Assembly (NCBI GenBank): GCA_038525605.1
Contig: JBCBHL010000251.1
Coordinates: forward strand, 1 to 10,969
Source of the DNA: JANSWY01 sp038525605
GTDB taxonomy: Bacteria; Bacteroidota; Bacteroidia; Cytophagales; Cyclobacteriaceae
DNA: 10,969 nt
Direction of reading: 5' to 3'
Numbering within the stretch: the stretch's first letter is position 1; each line of letters begins with the position of its first letter. The translations under genes and the position numbers were made by a program. Shown here in pieces: positions 1 to 7,452 of this stretch. The notes below the pieces were generated by a model. That model had not been told where the DNA came from. It searched no databases and saw only the letters and a program-made list of their open reading frames with translations.

Positions 1-2191
1 CACTTCCTTGTTGTCTCTCAATTATAAACCCATCTTCTGTGCTGCTATTATCAGTCCAGGATAAGGTTACTTGAGCTGTGGTAGATTCTGAAGCTGTCAA
101 ATTCGTTGGTGCATCAGGTGCTTCTACATCTACACTTTTAACATTGATATCATCTTTATTGACATTGAAAAAGACATTATCGGATGCTTTTACCATGATC
201 CTGCCCTTTTCGGTCGGAAAGTTGGGTAGTGTGATAGTTTCTGATCCGTCATTGGCGGTGTTTTCTTTGAGCAGAATGTCAAAATTTTCACCACCATCAA
301 CTGAATAGAAAATATCTACTAGCTGGCAATTGACAGGTGCAACATCCGTCCCGGCCACATCCCATTCCAGCGGAACATCAGTCAAGCCCTGATATTCAGC
401 ATCTGTGAATTGAGAGGTAACCAGAAACGGACCTGCTTGCATAGTTGAAGAAAAAGAAAGTAATTCGTTGGTGACACCACCTCCGGAAACGTTGTTGTCT
501 CTGACGGTAATGACAAAATTTAAATCTCTTGTTTTGAATGGCAGGACTTCAAATCTGGTGGTATCATCGGCTACCACATCAGAAAGTCTTGGGAAATAAC
601 GCTTATTACTTCTTTGTGCTTTAAAACTTCTGAACAACGGGCCGTCTCCTTCGAACGCCGCTTCCAGCTTTTGTTCTTGTCTTAGAAGAATTGCTTGAAT
701 CTGAATTTCAGTAAATCCGGCAGCTTCCAGTTCTTCTCTGGTAAAAAATTGGCCAAGAGGAGTACCAAACATGTTTTCCATTTTGGTAGCAGGATCAAAC
801 TGCTCCCAATTGTAAGTCAGGACATCACCATTGACATCATTTGCATCAGCTTCCAGTACAAAGGGAGTATTAATGGGAATTGAAAAACCACTTTCAGCCA
901 CAGTAACAGTTGGTGGAGTATTACCTGTCGAAATCAGTTGGGCGCAACCTCCCTGACCTGAGTTAAGGTATTTAAACATCTCCTGAACTGACTTGGTGTG
1001 GTAGTAGTCATCTACATCGTCTTGAATGTTATTGTTGCCACAAAGACCTATGTAAGACATGATGGTACTCCCGCTACCCATTTCATAGGCATCCCTTTGA
1101 GTAAACTGATCTGCTCCTAAAGTGCAATTTCGGCCACTGGTAAATGTGTGTAGTGCGCCAAACTGATGTCCAATTTCATGCGCTACGAGATCTACAGCAA
1201 ATACGTCAAGTCTGTTATTTTGAAAAAAGGAACTTGATCCTCCGGCTGCTTTCAGGCCACTTCTACAGACTGACCCGGCAGGCGCTCTTCCTCCAAAAGG
1301 TGAACCACCAAAAATGTGACCTATTTCATAATTATTTTCTCCAATTACTGCATCTGTATTGGATTGGTTTTTCATACGCATTTGATCCAGCGTATCATCA
1401 TTCCTGAAAGGTCCACGGTTTCCATTGGTATAGATTAGTTCATCGTTGTTTGCGACTATCTCGAAGGTGATAGCCATATCATTTTCAAAAATACCCGTGA
1501 TTCGGTTCATCACAGACACGATTGTGGCTAACGCGTTGTTGTTTCCGGTTCTGCTGGAAAACGTTGGATGAGCAGTGACGGCCATTCTATACTTTCTTAA
1601 ATTCTCACCTACTGAAAATTTAAAAAAAGTACTGTTTTGTTCCGTACGATTTTTTGAAACAGCCTTCCGCAAACTTGCAGCCGTCATGTTTTCATTTAAA
1701 CAACCCGGACTTTCATAAGAGTGAGCATTCATATAATCCTTCTTGTAGTAGCTGATGTAATCAGTATCTGCATCAAACTCAGATGCCGGATCCAGGTAGA
1801 TAGTTCCTTTGCCACTTTTAGACAGAATCATGGCATGCATTCCGAATGAGTTGATATCCATTCTTAGAATATCTCCATTTTGGTTATGCCCTTTAAAAGT
1901 CTTGATTTCAGGGTGTTTTCGTTGCAATTCAGGAGCCATTAATTGCGTCGGCATAATGGTAAAAGGCAATTCCTCTCCATCTGGTAACGGAATTGTAATT
2001 TGGGAAGAACCCTTACTGCTGACTTCCTTTACAATCTCATTTAACCTTGGTTGGTTGAGACCAACTCTTGCCTGCAAGTAACTGTTCTGAGCGACCTTTG
2101 CCTGATTTTGAGGTATGGTCCACAGACTGCTTTCCTGTGCAACTACAACATGTGATAAAATGATGAAAAATACGAATATAAATCTCCTCAT
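1..2191 (-). CDS. Secreted reprolysin-like (M12B-type) zinc metalloprotease with Ig-like and FN3 domains; 3' end outside window
   Basis: The frame is open from ATG at 2191 to the window edge, giving 730 complete codons without a stop. Residues 1-19 form a signal peptide (MRRFIFVF... ending VVVAQ), so the product is exported. Residues about 20-195 look like a propeptide. The catalytic domain covers about 200-410 and holds the metzincin zinc motif HEIGHQFGALH at 338-348 (three His ligands and the catalytic Glu) plus a Met-turn, STIMSY, with Met378. A PKD/Ig-like module starts near 424 (PPTVTVAESG), another beta-rich module near 585, and a fibronectin type III domain at 692 (PDAPTNLTAS). A family C-terminal sorting domain would lie beyond the window and cannot be seen. 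It probably degrades extracellular protein. A charged helical insertion at about 471-516 interrupts the first Ig-like module. The start is supported by the signal peptide; no Shine-Dalgarno is visible. The family call is strong; the substrate is unknown. Confidence 0.93.
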   Translation of the reverse strand, partial: MRRFIFVFFIILSHVVVAQESSLWTIPQNQAKVAQNSYLQARVGLNQPRLNEIVKEVSSKGSSQITIPLPDGEELPFTIMPTQLMAPELQRKHPEIKTFKGHNQNGDILRMDINSFGMHAMILSKSGKGTIYLDPASEFDADTDYISYYKKDYMNAHSYESPGCLNENMTAASLRKAVSKNRTEQNSTFFKFSVGENLRKYRMAVTAHPTFSSRTGNNNALATIVSVMNRITGIFENDMAITFEIVANNDELIYTNGNRGPFRNDDTLDQMRMKNQSNTDAVIGENNYEIGHIFGGSPFGGRAPAGSVCRSGLKAAGGSSSFFQNNRLDVFAVDLVAHEIGHQFGALHTFTSGRNCTLGADQFTQRDAYEMGSGSTIMSYIGLCGNNNIQDDVDDYYHTKSVQEMFKYLNSGQGGCAQLISTGNTPPTVTVAESGFSIPINTPFVLEADANDVNGDVLTYNWEQFDPATKMENMFGTPLGQFFTREELEAAGFTEIQIQAILLRQEQKLEAAFEGDGPLFRSFKAQRSNKRYFPRLSDVVADDTTRFEVLPFKTRDLNFVITVRDNNVSGGGVTNELLSFSSTMQAGPFLVTSQFTDAEYQGLTDVPLEWDVAGTDVAPVNCQLVDIFYSVDGGENFDILLKENTANDGSETITLPNFPTEKGRIMVKASDNVFFNVNKDDINVKSVDVEAPDAPTNLTASESTTAQVTLSWTDNSSTEDGFIIERQQGS

Positions 2192-2272
2192 GAATTTATT
2201 TTATGTTTGAATAAGTGTTAATTCTCCGGAGTATATGCCTTACCTTTGTATCAGCGATTTAGTTCAGTAATC

Positions 2273-2287
2273 AACTGACTGTCAGTT
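2273..2287. promoter_or_regulatory. Perfect palindrome, candidate operator
   Basis: AACTGAC and its exact reverse complement GTCAGTT flank a single T. Seven-base arms with a one-base centre suit a dimeric DNA-binding protein better than an RNA hairpin. The site lies about 85 bases upstream of the protease start and about 280 bases upstream of the 7TMR-DISM start. The binding protein is unknown; the two regulators encoded nearby are candidates only by proximity. Confidence 0.35.
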
Positions 2288-2304
2288 CAGCTAAGATGAT
2301 TTCC

Positions 2305-2318
2305 AATGAATGTTCATT
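2305..2318. promoter_or_regulatory. Second short palindrome, candidate operator
   Basis: AATGAA and its reverse complement TTCATT flank TG. The site lies 17 bases beyond the first palindrome; the two centres are about 31-32 bases apart, close to three helical turns, so both could be bound on one DNA face. Six-base arms can arise by chance in AT-rich DNA, so the call is weak. Confidence 0.25.
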
Positions 2319-2378
2319 TCATCATACAAACATGCACTCCTGTTGTAGCTACATTAGTAAACCTTGAAAATAAAAATT

Positions 2379-2386
2379 CAAAGGTA
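2379..2386 (-). promoter_or_regulatory. Possible -7 box for the protease gene
   Basis: Read on the minus strand the sequence is TACCTTTG, an exact match to the Bacteroidota -7 consensus TAnnTTTG. Transcription would start near 2373 and give a leader of about 180 bases that includes both palindromes. No TTG or TTTG lies 17-23 bases upstream, so only half of the promoter signature is present. Confidence 0.25.
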
Positions 2387-2565
2387 GAGTTGATTAGGAA
2401 TCCTGATAGGGTATTTTTCCGGCAAAAAAAGCAATTTTAACGACAGCATCTGCGTTGCGAGATGGTGTCTTAATGATAATGATAAATGGATTGCACTTGA
2501 TTGGATTTGAATTACTATATTCATTGATATTACTGTTGAAATGTGTTATCAGTTGATATATCATT

Positions 2566-4329
2566 GTGCTAATGACCGGGATATCCAGACACCATATCGC
2601 TGTATTTTTCAGATGTAATCTTTTCATTTTGCTGATGATGGTTTTTCATCATGCAACTGCTCAAAGCAAAGCATATGCTGCAGATAATCTTAATCCAGTT
2701 ACTCTGGCTGAAAACCTGCAACCTTACTATTGTCTGCAATCTTCGGCGCTTTTTTATTCTGTTGAAAATGATCGCCTATCGGTGGGTGAAATCGCGGAAA
2801 GATTAGAAGAGTTTGTGACGTGGGATCAATTTGCCCTGACGCACGAGGAGGATGAAATTTGGATTTACTTTACATTGAGTAATGATACAAAACAAAACCT
2901 CAAATTCTTTTTAAACGGGCAGCTGGTAGACTATGTGGAGTTGTTTCGTTTAAAGACTGAAAATTCCGTTTTAGTCAGTAAATCGGGCTATCTGGTTCCC
3001 TTTGCCGATCGCCCTGTTCTCGACTGGGGACTCATTGTTAATGACGATATTGCTTCAAAATCCAAAAGCTCCTATTTGTTAAAACTCACCTCAGAAACCA
3101 GGAATTCACGCTACCTGGTAGATTATACTTTTGGAAGTTGCCTCAAATTATACATGGAAGAGGGCTATCAGGATTATTACAGCCTGAGGCGAAGGCTGAC
3201 TTATTTCTTTCTGGGTGCCCTGTTTATCATGTTTCTCTACAACCTGTTTATTTCGGTATTCACCTTATACCGGGAGTATTTTTTGTTTTCGATATACAAC
3301 ATATCAGTGGTATTAGCAGTCCTGTTCATTACCGATGCACATTTGGAAACCGGAATTCTTGAAATATGGAATTACTTTCGAAACCTTTCCTACATTTTTT
3401 TATCCATGATTCCTCTCACGTTTACCTGGTTTGCGATGAAGTACCTGGATGTTAAGAAACATTTCAAGGTAACAAATAAAATTTTATTGCTTACCAGTGC
3501 ATTGCATGCAATTGTCTTCGCTTGTCTGCTCATGTCATATTTTGTTGCGGCATTCTATTTGTTAGTCATACTATCAGTCATTTCATTGATGCTCATCTGC
3601 CGATCGGCTCTTATCCTTTCAGTTAAGTCTCTCAGTGCCAGGTTTATGTTGGTAGGAATTTTACTGTTGATGGGAATTGGCTTACTGAATTTAATCAATA
3701 TACCAGGGTGGATAAAAACGAGTAATATGGTTCATGCCAGCATGACCCTTCAGATGATGGGAGTTGTTGTTTTTTCTTTTGCGGTAGCTTTCAAGCTGAG
3801 GGTTTCAAAGCGCGAGGTACTTGATATCAAACATCGCAATGAAATTCAGCAGGAAAGAATCCGGGTAGAGGAATCACTTCGGAAGCAATTGGAATCCGAA
3901 AACAATCAAAAAGCCCGGTCATTGACAGTGACTTCCATGCAACTGCTCAATCTCAATGAAAGATTATCGGAGATGACTGACAGATTAGACAAATCGGAAA
4001 GTTCTCATCAGTGGCTGATAAAAGAAATTGATGGCCTCAGACAGTTTGAAAGTCAATGGGAGGTCATTAAAACACATTTTGAAAATGTACATCCTGACTT
4101 TTTCTCAAAAATAGAAATCAACTTCCCCAATTTGTCATTAAATGATCATCGGCTACTGGCATTTATGAAAATGAAACTTTCCAATAAAGAGATCGCGGTG
4201 ATTACCAATGTTACCAGAAGGGCGGTTGAACAGTCCAAAAGAAGACTGAAAAAGAAATTGGGGATCGAAAGCAATGATCATGACATTCTGAAATTCCTGG
4301 AAAAGAGTATCAATAGTCAGACTGATTAA
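2566..4329 (+). CDS. 7TMR-DISM membrane receptor with C-terminal LuxR-like HTH
   Basis: The 587-residue product has an N-terminal signal segment (hydrophobic core at 11-28, probable cleavage after ATAQ33) and an exported beta-rich domain at about 45-200 of the DISM extracellular type. Seven membrane helices follow at about 212-234, 236-257, 270-292, 304-326, 328-348, 359-380 and 390-411. A charged coiled coil covers about 412-495, and a cytoplasmic HTH lies at about 520-570. The HTH (SNKEIAVITNVTRRAVEQSKRRLKKKLG) matches the LuxR-like domain at the end of many Bacteroidota one-component regulators. No kinase, receiver or cyclase domain is present, so the signal likely passes directly from ligand to DNA. 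The longest frame starts at GTG 2566; ATG 2572 is an equally good start and keeps the signal peptide. It is divergent from the protease and followed by a second regulator. The ligand and target genes are unknown. Confidence 0.88.
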   Translation: MLMTGISRHHIAVFFRCNLFILLMMVFHHATAQSKAYAADNLNPVTLAENLQPYYCLQSSALFYSVENDRLSVGEIAERLEEFVTWDQFALTHEEDEIWIYFTLSNDTKQNLKFFLNGQLVDYVELFRLKTENSVLVSKSGYLVPFADRPVLDWGLIVNDDIASKSKSSYLLKLTSETRNSRYLVDYTFGSCLKLYMEEGYQDYYSLRRRLTYFFLGALFIMFLYNLFISVFTLYREYFLFSIYNISVVLAVLFITDAHLETGILEIWNYFRNLSYIFLSMIPLTFTWFAMKYLDVKKHFKVTNKILLLTSALHAIVFACLLMSYFVAAFYLLVILSVISLMLICRSALILSVKSLSARFMLVGILLLMGIGLLNLINIPGWIKTSNMVHASMTLQMMGVVVFSFAVAFKLRVSKREVLDIKHRNEIQQERIRVEESLRKQLESENNQKARSLTVTSMQLLNLNERLSEMTDRLDKSESSHQWLIKEIDGLRQFESQWEVIKTHFENVHPDFFSKIEINFPNLSLNDHRLLAFMKMKLSNKEIAVITNVTRRAVEQSKRRLKKKLGIESNDHDILKFLEKSINSQTD

Positions 4330-4369
4330 TCTCTCTAACAGAATTGATGAAATTGCCCTTAAATGCTCT

Positions 4370-4404
4370 GATTGATTGATTTTATCAACCGTGTCGTACA
4401 TTTG
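4370..4404 (+). promoter_or_regulatory. Bacteroidota-type promoter for the hydrolase-AraC gene
   Basis: TACATTTG at 4397-4404 matches the -7 consensus TAnnTTTG exactly. Two TTG triplets lie upstream at 4372-4374 and 4376-4378, giving spacers of 22 and 18 bases, both within the range seen for -33 boxes in this phylum. The two TTGs arise from a GATT repeat (three copies, 4370-4381). Transcription would begin near 4411, leaving a leader of about 77 bases before GTG 4488. This is the only complete promoter signature I found in the window. Confidence 0.5.
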
Positions 4405-4487
4405 TAGGGGGTTATAATTTCCAATAACAGCGTCTGGTTTTTTACTTTGCTCAACAGACTATACCAAGTATTTAAAAGATAAATTTT

Positions 4488-6212
4488 GTGCAATTGAATC
4501 AGGAGAAATCAAACAGCAATTATCAAAATGTAAAACGCAAAGAAGTAACCGGATTTGAGAAACCAACTACACGATATGCAAGGAGCAAGGACATCCATAT
4601 TGCCTATCAGGTTTTTGGAAACGGACCTACGGATTTGATTTATGTTCCCGGCTGGATTTCTAATATTGACCTTATGTGGAGCTGTCCGGAATTGGTTCAG
4701 TTTCTGATGGAGTTGAGCAAATCTGCCAGAATTATCCTGTTCGATAAACGTGGAACCGGATTGTCTGACAAGGTCTCCGGTTATGTGACTCTTGAAGAGC
4801 GGATGGATGATATCCTGTCTGTGATGGACGATGTAGGTATTGAAAAAGCGACCTTATTTGGTCATTCGGAGGGAGGTTCCGCTTCTGCCTTATTTGCGGC
4901 AACTTATCCTGAGAAAGTTACGGCATTAATCACCTTCGGTATTTTTGCGAAAAGAAGATATTCTGCCGATTACCCCTGGGCACCTACAGAGTATGAGCGT
5001 GAGAAGACGTATCATTTAATTGAAAACAACTGGGGTGGAGGAGGAATGGAGCTGGAGAAACTGGCGCCTTCCAAAGCAAACGATCAGGGGTTTATGAATT
5101 GGCTGGCCATGTATTTCCGATCGGGAGCAAGTCCCGGAACTGCCCTGATGCTGACGAAGATGAACACCGACGTGGATATTACGGACATATTGCAATACAT
5201 AAAAGTTCCGTCTTTAATCATGCATCGTGACAGAGACATTGATGTAAAAGTGGAAGAGGGCAAATATGTGGCCAATAAAATTGAAGGGTCGCAATATGTT
5301 CAGTTTGAAGGACCAGACCATCTGTTCTGGGTTGGAGATACCGATCCAATCTTAAAGGAAATGAGGCTTTTTATCAGCAATCTGCGAAGTGAAATTGTGG
5401 AAAGATCAGGGTTGTACACCTATTTAGCAGTAGGCTCTGACTCTCCTGATTTTAATGATGAATTTAAGTGTGAGATCAAAAAACTGATATCAGAAAGAGG
5501 TGGTGATTATGTAAAAGCAGGTGCCAGTTATTTCGTCTATGCTTTTAAGCGTACAGCTGATGCTACGAAATGCAGTTTTGATCTCTATAAAAACGTCCGA
5601 AGAAACAAAGCGCAGTTAAAAAGCTATCTCTATTTGGCCGATGGGTTTCAGAGAAAGGATGATTTTTCTATCAGGCAGGATCATTTGTTAGAATCAATTT
5701 TTCAAAATATTTCCGACGGTCAGGTAACTTCCGATAGGATCGTTAAGAGAATCATGCAGGGGTCCAGTTACAGGTTCTACAATAGAATCGAAGTATGTAA
5801 TGATGAAACCAATATTACTAATGCTCTTTATACTGTTTCAAGAGCCCACGAACAATATTACGAAATTGATCATTCGGTCGTTGGTGGTGTGCATGACACC
5901 TTCATGAAAAAGGTGTTGAGCACGATTAACAGAAACCTGGATAACGAAGAATTTGGAATTGACTTCTTGAGAAAGGAGTTGGGGCTCAGCGAAAGACAGT
6001 TGCAAAGAAAAGTGAAGGCTAAAGTCAACCAGTCTCCTCATCACCTGATCAATGCCATTCGTTTACAAAAGGCAAAGGAATTATTGCTGCATGGTAATTA
6101 CAATGTGAATGAGGTAGCGTTTAAAATGGGATTTACAAATCCTTCCTACTTTTCAAGGTTATTTAAAAAGGCTTATGGTGTAAGCCCGAAGAAGATTTCT
6201 TCTTCGGTATAG
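4488..6212 (+). CDS. Three-domain regulator: alpha/beta-hydrolase, degenerate class III cyclase-like domain, AraC-type DNA-binding domain
   Basis: This 574-residue cytoplasmic protein has no signal peptide or membrane helix. Residues 28-300 form an alpha/beta-hydrolase of the type often fused to adenylate cyclases (TRYARSKDIHIAYQVFGNGP, FDKRGTGLSD). The nucleophile elbow GHSEGG puts Ser127 in place, with likely partners Asp250 and His278 (GPDHLFW). Residues about 308-452 align in order with a class III cyclase domain: the part normally reading K-x-x-G-D-G-x-x-A-x-F is VKAGASYFVYAF at 342-353, and later blocks (DGQVTSDRIVKRIMQGSSYRF) match the C-terminal cyclase half. The metal-binding Asp residues and the Asn/Arg pair are absent, so it should not make cAMP. 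Residues about 470-574 carry two AraC HTH motifs (489-533 and 539-569). The start is GTG 4488; the first in-frame ATG (residue 63) would cut into the hydrolase fold. The likely role is ligand-responsive transcription control; ligand and targets are unknown. Confidence 0.87.
   Translation: MQLNQEKSNSNYQNVKRKEVTGFEKPTTRYARSKDIHIAYQVFGNGPTDLIYVPGWISNIDLMWSCPELVQFLMELSKSARIILFDKRGTGLSDKVSGYVTLEERMDDILSVMDDVGIEKATLFGHSEGGSASALFAATYPEKVTALITFGIFAKRRYSADYPWAPTEYEREKTYHLIENNWGGGGMELEKLAPSKANDQGFMNWLAMYFRSGASPGTALMLTKMNTDVDITDILQYIKVPSLIMHRDRDIDVKVEEGKYVANKIEGSQYVQFEGPDHLFWVGDTDPILKEMRLFISNLRSEIVERSGLYTYLAVGSDSPDFNDEFKCEIKKLISERGGDYVKAGASYFVYAFKRTADATKCSFDLYKNVRRNKAQLKSYLYLADGFQRKDDFSIRQDHLLESIFQNISDGQVTSDRIVKRIMQGSSYRFYNRIEVCNDETNITNALYTVSRAHEQYYEIDHSVVGGVHDTFMKKVLSTINRNLDNEEFGIDFLRKELGLSERQLQRKVKAKVNQSPHHLINAIRLQKAKELLLHGNYNVNEVAFKMGFTNPSYFSRLFKKAYGVSPKKISSSV
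6186..6207 (+). terminator. Perfect 10-bp stem-loop at the 3' end of the hydrolase-AraC gene
   Basis: CCGAAGAAGA pairs perfectly with the downstream TCTTCTTCGG across two T residues; in RNA the loop would probably be four bases. It lies inside the last codons, just before the stop TAG at 6210-6212. No U-run follows directly: a short T-rich stretch begins about 24 bases later. It may end transcription, protect the mRNA 3' end or slow ribosomes at the stop, but it is not a standard intrinsic terminator. Confidence 0.35.
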
Positions 6213-6314
6213 TGAATGATGTTGTATTGATGATTTTTGATTAATTTGTTTGTATCTTACGAGTAATCACGATTCAATCAAAATTTTAAAACAGCTGCAT
6301 CAATAAATTCAGAT

Positions 6315-7256
6315 ATGAAACAGAGCATCTTCAGAATTAGCTTCATCCTATTTTTCCTATCGGCTATCAGTACCACATATGGGCAAAAGCTGAATAGAAA
6401 GTACATTGACTTCTATCCGCAAAAGGTCTCAAATGCCAGAATTTCCTATTCTGAATTTTATAATGACTTTGGCCAATTAGTTTTCAAATACAATTACAAA
6501 TATGATAAATCAGGTCTGCTAAAATCGAGAGTAAAAAAGCATTACTATGATGGACAATGGCTTCCTCTGGAAACGCAAAAATTTGAATACTATCCCGCTG
6601 ACAAAATGGTGGTTTGCAGGTATGTGCCTTCACCAATGAGAGAGGGAATGCTTGATCTCTCAGTTAAAAAACTGGAGCAGGATGTAGACACAATCAGGTT
6701 TGACCAGGGTAGAATTGCTTACCACTCAAAGTATGTTGTTGAAAGAGAGAAAGGTAAGATAAAAAGGAGAACTTTAAATATTACAAAGGTCGTTTATGAG
6801 GGAGATAACCTGAAAAATATTTCTTTTAGAGGGATGGTAATAGATCAATCCTACGACTACACTCGCTCATATGATATCGCTTCTGTGGATGGACGAATTA
6901 AAGAAATCATTGAGGATAAAAAGGATGGTAGCAGAATAAAGTTTGATTGGAGCAACGACAAAATTCAAAAGATAACCTGGGAGCATGCAGATGGAGGAAG
7001 TCATTCGAATTTATTCACATTCGATGAGGCGAATGCAAAATCTACTGATGGTCACGGTGATGTATCTGCTTACAAGTATGAGAACAAAACCTTACAATCA
7101 GCTTACTATTCTACCGACTATTGTACTTATAACATCAAACTTTCTGTAGAAAGTGGGTTTGGAAATGAGAGCCTGCTATTAGGGGAATATGATAATTTAG
7201 GTCGATTTTTAGAGCAAGTGTTTTTGCCCTATACCTTTTTGTTTGATGATGTATGA
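6315..7256 (+). CDS. Secreted Tyr/Asp-rich protein of unknown function
   Basis: The 313-residue product begins with a clear signal peptide (hydrophobic core IFRISFILFFLSAIS; probable cleavage after TTYG23). No lipobox Cys is present, so it is probably periplasmic or released rather than lipid-anchored. The mature part is rich in Tyr, Asp and Lys and reads as repeated short beta strands joined by Asp/Gly turns: FKYNYKYDKSGLLKSR at 57-72, SYDYTRSYD at 179-187, FDWSNDKIQKITWEHADGG at 210-228 and LGEYDNLGRFLEQ at 289-301. This resembles YD/RHS-like beta-meander proteins common in Bacteroidota, but no family is recognised. No T9SS sorting domain or adhesion repeat is visible at the C-terminus (ends LPYTFLFDDV). 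It starts 102 bases after the hydrolase-AraC regulator, so it could be read from the same transcript or be its target. That link is inference. Confidence 0.8.
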   Translation: MKQSIFRISFILFFLSAISTTYGQKLNRKYIDFYPQKVSNARISYSEFYNDFGQLVFKYNYKYDKSGLLKSRVKKHYYDGQWLPLETQKFEYYPADKMVVCRYVPSPMREGMLDLSVKKLEQDVDTIRFDQGRIAYHSKYVVEREKGKIKRRTLNITKVVYEGDNLKNISFRGMVIDQSYDYTRSYDIASVDGRIKEIIEDKKDGSRIKFDWSNDKIQKITWEHADGGSHSNLFTFDEANAKSTDGHGDVSAYKYENKTLQSAYYSTDYCTYNIKLSVESGFGNESLLLGEYDNLGRFLEQVFLPYTFLFDDV

Positions 7257-7452
7257 AATAGTGGGAAACTTCTTTAGTTGCTTGTTATTAAAGTCAAAGT
7301 CCATTTCAGTAATGGTGTAAGCCAAAAAAAATCTGCTGCTGTGTGATGATCTTCTGTGCCATTAAGCGGCAAGTTGTATTTTTAGTTTCCCGGTAAGTTT
7401 GTTTAAATGAGAAACAAAATGTTTGTATTTCACCTGAAAATTGAATTGGTGA

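Larger units (their letters stand above)
2192..2565. other. Divergent intergenic region between protease and 7TMR-DISM regulator
   Basis: This 374-base stretch separates two divergent genes and holds no convincing coding sequence. It contains two perfect short palindromes (2273-2287 and 2305-2318). It also holds two copies of the octamer TACCTTTG, which fits the Bacteroidota -7 pattern TAnnTTTG: one on the plus strand at 2241-2248 and one on the minus strand at 2386-2379. Neither copy has a TTG -33 box at normal spacing, so neither promoter is certain. The right part (about 2460-2560) is AT-rich without clear motifs. Confidence 0.6.

Noticed and set aside
695..2081. Plus-strand reading frames within positions 695-2081
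   Set aside because: They lie antisense to the metalloprotease, whose frame carries a complete zinc motif and Met-turn.
2394..2627. 77-residue minus-strand reading frame across the divergent region
   Set aside because: It overlaps the signal-peptide coding part of the 7TMR-DISM gene on the other strand, lacks a family match, and looks like AT-rich noise.
7263..7391. Inverted pair GGGAAACT / AGTTTCCC in the convergent intergenic region
   Set aside because: Eight-base arms separated by 113 bases are expected by chance in a stretch of this size, and no terminator or element end is visible.
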